This document shows, one piece after another, positions 1 through 6,541 of a DNA stretch of 64,000 bases. The position numbers were made by a program, and so were the translations under genes. Where the stretch lies: the NCBI GenBank assembly GCA_030697205.1, contig JAUYQP010000013.1:124001-188000 (forward strand), written 5' to 3'. The stretch is from Mycobacteriales bacterium (GTDB lineage Bacteria > Actinomycetota > Actinomycetes > Mycobacteriales > SCTD01). Within the stretch, counting starts at the first letter, position 1; every line of letters begins with the position of its first letter. A model generated the notes under the pieces. That model was not told the origin of the DNA. It made no database searches and saw only the letters and a list, made by a program, of their open reading frames with translations.

Positions 1-22
1 ACAGCAGCGTGCCACGATCGGG

Positions 23-943
23 GTGATGCTCGTCGACGACCTCTCCACCTGGTACGCCGGGGCCGCCCGCGACCTGCCGTGGCGGCGGGCCGGGACGAGC
101 CCCTACGCGGTGCTCGTCTCCGAGGTGATGCTGCAGCAGACGCCGGTCGCGCGGGTCGCGCCGGTGTGGGAGGCGTGGCTGCAGCGCTGGCCCACGGCGG
201 GTGCGCTGGCCGCTGCCGATCCGGCGGAGGTGCTGCGGCTGTGGGGGCGGCTGGGCTACCCGCGCCGGGCGCTGCGGCTTCAGGCCGCCTGCGCGGCTGT
301 CGTCGAGCGGCACGGCGGGGAGCTCCCGACGACGGTGCCGGAGCTGCTCGCGCTGCCCGGCGTCGGCGACTACACCGCACGGGCCGTGGCGGTCTTCGCC
401 CTGCGGCAGCGCCACCCGGTCGTCGACACCAACGTGCGCAGGGTGGTCGCGCGCGCCGTCGAGGGCGTCGCGGACGCTCCGGTCACCAAACGCGACCTCG
501 CCCTGGTGGAGTCGCTGCTGCCCGCTGACGACGACGCCGCGGCCACGGCGTCGATCGCCCTCATGGAGCTGGGCGCGCTCGTCTGCACAGCCCGTGCGCC
601 TGGCTGCGACCGCTGCCCGGTGGTCGCGTCGTGCGCCTGGGTCGCGAGGGGCCGCCCCCCGCTGGACGCACCGGTGCGCCGCCCGCAGTCCTTCGCCGGC
701 ACCGACCGCCAGGTGCGCGGCCGGCTCATGGCCGTGCTGCGCGACGCTCCCGGACCGGTCCCGGCCGACGCCCTCACGCAGGTGTGGGACGAGCCGGTCC
801 AGCGCGCACGGGCCCTCGACGGGCTGGTCGCCGACGGGCTGGTCGACCCACTGCCCGACGGGACCTACGCGCTGCCGTCGCTGCCGCGCAGCAGCGACCG
901 GACGACCTCGACGAGGTCGGCGAGGGCGTCCTTGCGCAGGTAG
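23..943 (+). CDS. mutY: A/G-specific adenine DNA glycosylase MutY
   Basis: Removes adenine mispaired with 8-oxoguanine in base excision repair. The helix-hairpin-helix reads LPGVGDYTARAV. The catalytic Glu lies in SEVMLQQTPV (Glu34) and the catalytic Asp in VVDTNVRR (Asp135). A [4Fe-4S] cluster loop C-X6-C-X2-C-X5-C is formed by Cys188, 195, 198 and 204. GTG at 23 or ATG at 26 can start it. No in-frame stop lies between the window edge and 23, so the true start could lie just outside. The protein ends about 26 residues after the expected YALP terminus. This extra tail is encoded antisense to the 3' end of the convergent response-regulator gene (79-bp overlap). The family call is secure; the tail may be dispensable. 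Confidence 0.93.
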   Translation: MMLVDDLSTWYAGAARDLPWRRAGTSPYAVLVSEVMLQQTPVARVAPVWEAWLQRWPTAGALAAADPAEVLRLWGRLGYPRRALRLQAACAAVVERHGGELPTTVPELLALPGVGDYTARAVAVFALRQRHPVVDTNVRRVVARAVEGVADAPVTKRDLALVESLLPADDDAAATASIALMELGALVCTARAPGCDRCPVVASCAWVARGRPPLDAPVRRPQSFAGTDRQVRGRLMAVLRDAPGPVPADALTQVWDEPVQRARALDGLVADGLVDPLPDGTYALPSLPRSSDRTTSTRSARASLRR

Positions 944-1239
944 CCGTCGATGGCGGGCTCGGCCGCCGCTGCGGAGGCGAGGTCCAGCGCGGTGCAGAGG
1001 AGCACCACGACCGACGGCGCCGCGGCCTTGATCCGGGGCGCGGCCTCGACCCCGGTCAGCAGCCCCTCCAGCTGGTTGTCGAGGAGCACCAGGTCAGGGG
1101 CGAGCTCCTCGACCAGCTCGATGCCCCGCTCGGCCGTCGTCGCGACACCGACCAGCTCGAGGTCGGGCTCGGTGGCGAGCAGGATCTCCACGACGCTGCG
1201 GACCGCGGCGTCGTCCTCGACGAGCACGACCCGGGTCAC
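865..1239 (-). CDS. Stand-alone response regulator (receiver domain only)
   Basis: This 124-residue protein is a bare CheY-like receiver. Acidic residues Asp9 and Asp10, the phospho-acceptor Asp54 in LLDNQ, and the Lys in YLRKD are all present, so phosphorylation should be intact. No DNA-binding or enzymatic output domain follows, so it probably acts through a protein partner or as a phosphate shuttle. Its ATG overlaps the stop of the upstream histidine kinase by 4 bp, which marks it as that kinase's translationally coupled partner. The last 79 bp overlap the convergent mutY gene. Confidence 0.9.
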   Translation of the reverse strand: MTRVVLVEDDAAVRSVVEILLATEPDLELVGVATTAERGIELVEELAPDLVLLDNQLEGLLTGVEAAPRIKAAAPSVVVLLCTALDLASAAAAEPAIDGYLRKDALADLVEVVRSLLRGSDGSA

Positions 1240-2744
1240 GGCTGCCGCTCCTTCGGGAAGGTGACCCAGAAGGTCGCGCCGTCGCCCGGCCTGCTGCTCA
1301 CGCCCAGCAGCCCACCGTGGGCGCCCACGAGTCGCCGGACGATCGCCAGGCCGAGCCCGAAGCCGGCGGTCCGCTCGCGCTTGGAGGCCTCCGTGCGCGA
1401 CCAGCGCTCGAACAGGGCCGAGTGCTCGCTCTGCGGGATGCCCGGACCCTCGTCGCGGACGTCGAAGCGCACCTGGTCGCCCTCCTCGCGCACCGTCAGC
1501 GTCACGGGGGTCCCCGGTGCGTGCTTGAGGGCGTTGCCGACGAGGTTGTCGAGGACCTCACGGACCATCTCGGCATCGCCGGCCAGGGTCGACGGCGACC
1601 CCGGCTCGCGGGTGACGACGAGCACGTCCTGCCGCCCCGTCATTGCCGCGAGGTCCAGCGCCAGCCGCTCGAGCAGCGCGGTCACGTCTACCTCGCCCCA
1701 CTGCGGCTCCACCCCCGTGATGGCCGTGCTCTCGTCGACGAGCAGCCGCTGGGTGAAGGACTCGATGCGGTCGAAGGAGCTGCGGACCCCGTCGAGCGCG
1801 ATCGCGAGCTGCTCGGGGGAGAGCCGCGAGAGCTTGTTGGCGAGCAGCTGCGCATAGCCTTTCCCGGCGCCGAGGGGGGTGCGGATGTCGTGGCGCGCGG
1901 TGTCGACCACCTCCTGCCGCAGCGCGCGCTGCTCGCGCTCGGACTCCGCGCCGACAGCCCACAGGACCGCGGTGGCGGCGTGCGCCGCGAGGTCCTCGAG
2001 CAAGGCCACGTCGACCTCGTCGAACACGCGACCGCCGGGGGGGTTGGCGATGGCCAGCTCACCGAGCAGGTCCTCACCGGCCATCAGCGGCGTCGCGACG
2101 AGCGACCCGATCGGGGGGTGCACCCCCGGAAGGCCGACCCCCGCCGGATGACCCCGGATGTCGTCGAGCCGGGCGCTGGCCCGCAGCGCCAGTGGCACCG
2201 AGAGCAAGCCCACGACGCGGGGCATGCGCTCCGGGAAGAGGTGCCGGGGTGCGTCGTAGACGAAGTGGCTCGTCTCGGTGACGCTGCCGGGACGGAGCAG
2301 GAGCAGGGCGCTGTACGCCGCCCCCGTCATCGCCTTGGCCTCCGTGACGAGGGTCTGCAGGACCGACTGCACGGTCGGAGCCTCCGTGAGCAGGTGGCGC
2401 GACAACGCCGTGAGCCGCCGGAGCCCGTCGCTGCGGCGCACCTCGGCGGTGACGTCGCGCAGCAGCAGCACCTGCCGACCACCGACCTCGCGACGGGTCG
2501 CGTCGACCACACCGTGCGGCGGCAGCGAGACCCGCTGCGGGGGCGCCGACGGGTCGAGCGCCAGCAGCGCGTCGAGGTGGGCGGCGAGCACCGCGTCAGC
2601 GCCGTCCTGGTCCACCCCGAAGAGAGCGACCGCAGGGGCGTTGCAGGCCACGACCGCCCCTGCCTCGAGGATCACCACGGCGTCACTGGTCACGTGGAAC
2701 AGCTCACCGACCGCGCCGTGGACGACCGGCCCACCCTGCGTCAC
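1236..2744 (-). CDS. PAS-GAF sensor histidine kinase
   Basis: A 502-residue cytoplasmic histidine kinase with no membrane segment. A PAS-like region covers about residues 1-110 and a GAF-like region about 130-270. The phospho-acceptor box reads TARHDIRTPL, and an HATPase domain carries the N box DNLVGNALKHAPG, the G1 box VRDEGPGIP and the G2 box GFGLGLAIV. It starts at GTG 2744 with a GGGAGG Shine-Dalgarno 5 nt upstream. It is translationally coupled to the receiver protein that follows. The GAF and PAS domains suggest sensing of a small cytoplasmic ligand or redox state, but the signal cannot be read from sequence. It is divergent from the cyclase-like gene across 108 bp. Confidence 0.9.
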   Translation of the reverse strand: MTQGGPVVHGAVGELFHVTSDAVVILEAGAVVACNAPAVALFGVDQDGADAVLAAHLDALLALDPSAPPQRVSLPPHGVVDATRREVGGRQVLLLRDVTAEVRRSDGLRRLTALSRHLLTEAPTVQSVLQTLVTEAKAMTGAAYSALLLLRPGSVTETSHFVYDAPRHLFPERMPRVVGLLSVPLALRASARLDDIRGHPAGVGLPGVHPPIGSLVATPLMAGEDLLGELAIANPPGGRVFDEVDVALLEDLAAHAATAVLWAVGAESEREQRALRQEVVDTARHDIRTPLGAGKGYAQLLANKLSRLSPEQLAIALDGVRSSFDRIESFTQRLLVDESTAITGVEPQWGEVDVTALLERLALDLAAMTGRQDVLVVTREPGSPSTLAGDAEMVREVLDNLVGNALKHAPGTPVTLTVREEGDQVRFDVRDEGPGIPQSEHSALFERWSRTEASKRERTAGFGLGLAIVRRLVGAHGGLLGVSSRPGDGATFWVTFPKERQP

Positions 2745-2823
2745 AGCGACCTCCCTCTCGGTTGCGACGACCCTATCGGCGGCAACAGTCGCGTACCCGA
2801 CATACCGGCAGACAGGTGCGGGT

Positions 2824-2829
2824 TAGGTT
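2824..2829 (+). promoter_or_regulatory. Candidate -10 element of the cyclase-like gene
   Basis: TAGGTT fits the actinobacterial TAnnnT -10 pattern and would place transcription start about 17 nt before the GTG at 2853. No convincing -35 hexamer precedes it. The opposite strand of the same 108-bp region carries TAGGGT (2771-2776), a possible -10 for the kinase-regulator operon. Confidence 0.33.
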
Positions 2830-2852
2830 CGGGGCACTGACGGGGGTGAGTC

Positions 2853-5800
2853 GTGTCTCGGTCCGCGTGTCGCGGCTGTGGTGGCGAGAACCCCGTCGAC
2901 GACGCCTTCTGCGGCCACTGCGGGCTGCGGGCCGCCGCCCTCGAGGTCGCGTCGGAGGTGTCGGCGGAGGCCTGGAGCTGTCGCGACTGCGGAGCGGGCA
3001 ACCGACCGGCCACGGCGTACTGCGGTGCCTGCGGCGCGCGCTGGGGCGGCACCCGCGTCGAGGACCTGCGCCTGGTCACCGCACTGTTCGCCGACATCAG
3101 CGGCTTCACGACGCTCGCCGACACCCTCGAGACCGAGGACCTGCACGACGTCATCAACCCGCTGATCGGCGGGCTCGCCCGGATCGCGGAGAAGTACAAC
3201 GGCTTCATCACGAAGTACGCCGGGGACGCGCTGCTGGTGATCTACGGCGCGCCCGTGGCTCACGAGGACGACGCGCAGCGGGCCCTGCTGACGGCGCTGG
3301 AGATGCACGCCACGCTGCCGTCGCTGCTCGAGCACATCGGGCCGGCGGCGGCGCACCTCACCATCCACGTCGGCGTCAACACGGGCAAGGTCGTGGCCGG
3401 TCGGGTCGGCTCGGACGCCCAGGCCGACTACTCCGTGCTCGGCGACTCGGTCATCCTCGCGCAGCGGCTCGAGTCGGTCTGCCCCTCGGGCCAGACCTAT
3501 GTCGGGCCGTCGACCTACGAGCTGTGCAAGGGCGAGTTCGACTTCGAGTCGGTCGGCGAGCTGACCCTGAAGGGCAAGCTCAAGCCGGTCGAGGGCCACC
3601 GCCTCGTGGGGCGCAGACGAGCAGGTACGACGACCGAGCGGCCGTTGGTCGGCCGGTCGGCGGAGCTCGCGGTCGTCGACGAGGTCCTCGACGCCGTCGA
3701 GTCCGGGCGTGGGGTGCTGCTGTCGGTCTCCGGCGAGCCCGGCAACGGCAAGTCGCGGCTGCTCGCCGAGGCCCGCACCCGCGCGACCGGGCGCGGCGTG
3801 CGTTGGCTGCCGGCGCGCTGCCTGTCCTACGGCTCGGCCCTGCCCTACTGGCCGTTCGCCGACCTGCTCCGCCAGGCGCTGGCGCTGCGCGTCGAGGACC
3901 CGCCCGAGCAGATCCAGGCCCGACTGTGGGACGTCATGCCGCGCTCGACGATCGTCGGCGCCGAGCGGCTGCTCGGCCTGCCGGTCGACCCGGTCGGCCC
4001 GGAGCAGGCGCGGCGCGAGGTCCACGACGCGCTCGCCGCCTGGCTGCGGATGCTGGCCGAGCGCTCCCCCGTCGTGCTGTCGATCGAGGACACCCACTGG
4101 GCCGATGCCGCCACGATGGACGTGCTCGGTGAGCTGATCCGCACCACCGGTGACCTCGGAGTCGGTCTCGTCCTCACCTGCCGCCCCGAGGGGCTCGAGG
4201 CCGTCGAGGCGCTCGCGTCCGACACCGAGTCCCGTGCGCTGCCCGTCGGCCCGCTGTCGGACACCGCGGTCACCGAGCTCGCCGGGGACGTCCTCGGACA
4301 GCCCGCCGGGCCGGAGCTGATGACGCTGCTCGTCGAGCGCACCCGCGGCAACCCGCTGTTCGTCGAGGAGCTGTGCCGGTCACTGCAGGAGAGCGGCGCC
4401 CTCGTCGACACCTCCGCCGGCAGCGACCTGCGCCCCGGCTACGACCTCGCGTCCGTCCCCGGCACCGTGGAGCGGGTCTTCAACGCCCGCGTCGACGCCC
4501 TGCCCACACATGCGCTCGCGCTGCTGTCCACCTGCGCGGTCATCGGCCGCATCTCCCGGCTGTCGCTCATCCGGGCCGTCGTCGAGGACGACCCCCGCTC
4601 GACCCTCGACCTGCTGGCCGAGCTCGGGATGCTCGACACCGTCGTCGACAGTGACGAGCCATCCCTGGCCTTCCACCACGCCCTGCTGCACGACGTCGTC
4701 TACTCGCGCATCCTGCGCAAGCAGAAGCGGGCCCTGCACCGCCGCGTCGCCGACGTCGGGCGGCAGCTCTACGGCGACAGCGACATCACCGTCGAGCTCC
4801 TCGCCCGCCACCTCTACCTCGCCGATGCCGGCCTCGAGGCGGTCGACCCCCTCCTGCGAGCCGGCCGCCGCGCCAACGCGCTGTATGCCGTCGACGGTGC
4901 TGCGGTCCACTTCGAGCGAGCTGTCGAGGTGCTCGAGCAGGTCGGCACTCCGTTGCAGGTGGCAGAGGCCGTCATCGAGCTGGCGGCCATCCGCGAGCTG
5001 CAAGGCGACTACGAGACCGCGCTGGCGCTCTACGAGCGGGGGCGCCACGGTGCCGACCCCGCCCGCGCGTGGACCGGAACCCTCTCCGTCTTACGACGCA
5101 AGGGGGACGTGGAGCTCGCTCAAGCCGCCTTTCTTCAGGCACTTTCCGTCGTGGGGAGCAGCAGTCCGGTTTCGGTGCCCCTGTGGCTCGAGAGCGGATG
5201 GGCGCTCACCACCCTGGGACGGGCCCGCGACGCGGTGCCTGTGCTCTACACGGGGCTGAAGCTTGCTCCGGCGGACGACCACGCGGTACGCGGTCAGATC
5301 CACGTCCAGCTCGCTCGTGCCGAGCTCATGTCCGGACGGCCGGACCAGTGCGCCAGGGCCGTCACGGCGGCGATCTCCGAGGCCGAGGCGTCTCGCGACC
5401 TGCGCCTCGAGACCGCCGCGTTGCGGGTGCTCGGTCAGCTCGAGCACAGCCGCGGTGACCTCGCGGCCGCGCACGCCGCGACGTCGCGGGCCCTCCAGCT
5501 AGCCGATCGCACCGGCACGGTGGAGGAGCTGGCCGGGCTCTCACTGAACCTGGCCTTCATCACCTCGAGCCAGGGTGACCCGTCGTCAGCCGTCGAGCTG
5601 GTCCACCAAGCCGTGGGCCACTTCGAGCGGATCGACCACGGTGCCGGCAGAGCCATCGCCTACGGCAACCTGGCCTCCCTGCTCGTCGAGCTCGGGCGCT
5701 ATGACGAGTCCCTCGGCTGGGCCGACCGAGCGCTTGCTCAGGCATCCCGCACGGGCCACCTGTCGACCCTCGCCGAAGCGAGCGAAGACCAGGGCCGGGC

Positions 5801-5948
5801 CCTGCTGGCCCTCGGACGCCGCAACGAGGGAGAAGCGGCGCTGCGCGTGAGCCGGGAGCACTTCCTCGCGACCGAGGACGAGGAGGGCGCCGCGCGGTGC
5901 GACGCCCTCCTCGCTGAGCTCAGTGAGGCTCAGCCCCAGAACTGCTGA
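2853..5948 (+). CDS. Zinc-ribbon / class III cyclase homology / AAA ATPase / TPR signalling protein
   Basis: A 1031-residue multidomain protein. Two N-terminal zinc ribbons use Cys6/9/20/23 and Cys43/46/57/60. A class III nucleotidyl cyclase homology domain (about 70-250) keeps both metal-binding Asp residues (Asp81 in FADISGFT, Asp125 in KYAGDALL) and the adenine-selecting Lys121. The transition-state Asn is replaced by Ile201 in GDSVILAQRLE, while Arg205 remains. A large LuxR-type AAA ATPase follows, with Walker A GEPGNGKS at 294-301 and Walker B VVLSIEDTHWAD. About 400 residues of TPR-like helical repeats complete it. It lacks a C-terminal DNA-binding domain. GTG 2853 is preceded by GGGGGTGAG. 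The architecture matches the ATP-binding adenylate/guanylate cyclase family of actinobacteria. Catalysis is doubtful because of the Asn loss; a nucleotide-responsive scaffold is an alternative. Confidence 0.9.
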   Translation: MSRSACRGCGGENPVDDAFCGHCGLRAAALEVASEVSAEAWSCRDCGAGNRPATAYCGACGARWGGTRVEDLRLVTALFADISGFTTLADTLETEDLHDVINPLIGGLARIAEKYNGFITKYAGDALLVIYGAPVAHEDDAQRALLTALEMHATLPSLLEHIGPAAAHLTIHVGVNTGKVVAGRVGSDAQADYSVLGDSVILAQRLESVCPSGQTYVGPSTYELCKGEFDFESVGELTLKGKLKPVEGHRLVGRRRAGTTTERPLVGRSAELAVVDEVLDAVESGRGVLLSVSGEPGNGKSRLLAEARTRATGRGVRWLPARCLSYGSALPYWPFADLLRQALALRVEDPPEQIQARLWDVMPRSTIVGAERLLGLPVDPVGPEQARREVHDALAAWLRMLAERSPVVLSIEDTHWADAATMDVLGELIRTTGDLGVGLVLTCRPEGLEAVEALASDTESRALPVGPLSDTAVTELAGDVLGQPAGPELMTLLVERTRGNPLFVEELCRSLQESGALVDTSAGSDLRPGYDLASVPGTVERVFNARVDALPTHALALLSTCAVIGRISRLSLIRAVVEDDPRSTLDLLAELGMLDTVVDSDEPSLAFHHALLHDVVYSRILRKQKRALHRRVADVGRQLYGDSDITVELLARHLYLADAGLEAVDPLLRAGRRANALYAVDGAAVHFERAVEVLEQVGTPLQVAEAVIELAAIRELQGDYETALALYERGRHGADPARAWTGTLSVLRRKGDVELAQAAFLQALSVVGSSSPVSVPLWLESGWALTTLGRARDAVPVLYTGLKLAPADDHAVRGQIHVQLARAELMSGRPDQCARAVTAAISEAEASRDLRLETAALRVLGQLEHSRGDLAAAHAATSRALQLADRTGTVEELAGLSLNLAFITSSQGDPSSAVELVHQAVGHFERIDHGAGRAIAYGNLASLLVELGRYDESLGWADRALAQASRTGHLSTLAEASEDQGRALLALGRRNEGEAALRVSREHFLATEDEEGAARCDALLAELSEAQPQNC

Positions 5949-6526
5949 CCGCCGCCAGGCGTCGGGAGCGCGTCGTCCAAGGCCGTCACGAGTGCGTCAC
6001 CGCTCGACAGAGGGATGTTCGACTCGTCGATGACCCGGCCGTAGGCGTCTCGGACCGAGCCGGTCACCCGCACCGCCATCCCGGTGTAACTCCGGATCGC
6101 CGTGTCGAGGAACAGCGTCGTCCGCAGACCGTCACCCGGCGCAGCTGTGCGCGCGAGCAACAAGTAGCTGCCGTCCGCAGACGGCTCACTCGCGTAGACC
6201 TCGAGCACGTACGTGGCGTCGGTACACGACGGCGCGCCCAAGCCGACGTTGCCCGTGACGGTGCCCCGGTCACTCTCCTCGACGACCGCCTCGTCGTAGA
6301 GGGCGGGCGCGAGCGGCGTGGCCGGCACCCGCTCGTTCTGGGTGATCGACAGCACGTGCCGCTGGAACGACGGCCTCCCAGAGACCAGGTCGTAGCAGCC
6401 GGCCTCGGCGGGAGGAGGCGGCACAGTCGGCGCCTTGGCAGCCCCGGCCGGCACGGCGTTGCCGGCCGTGACGGACCCGGCGAGCAGCGTCAGCGCTGCG
6501 AGTGAGAGTGCGTTCTTGCGGTCCAT
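5930..6526 (-). CDS. Secreted protein of unknown function, partner of the 932-residue secreted protein
   Basis: A 198-residue protein with an N-terminal signal peptide (hydrophobic LSLAALTLLAGSVTAG, Ala-rich cleavage region near 30). Only two cysteines remain in the mature part, in AGCYDLVSG and PSCTDATYV, so a disulfide is likely. The mature region looks like a beta-rich domain; I recognise no family. It starts 15 bp after the stop of the upstream 932-residue secreted protein, so the two form one operon and are probably exported together. Its 3' end overlaps the convergent cyclase-like gene by 19 bp. Confidence 0.78.
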   Translation of the reverse strand: MDRKNALSLAALTLLAGSVTAGNAVPAGAAKAPTVPPPPAEAGCYDLVSGRPSFQRHVLSITQNERVPATPLAPALYDEAVVEESDRGTVTGNVGLGAPSCTDATYVLEVYASEPSADGSYLLLARTAAPGDGLRTTLFLDTAIRSYTGMAVRVTGSVRDAYGRVIDESNIPLSSGDALVTALDDALPTPGGGQQFWG

Positions 6527-6541
6527 TGCGGTTCCCCCGAG

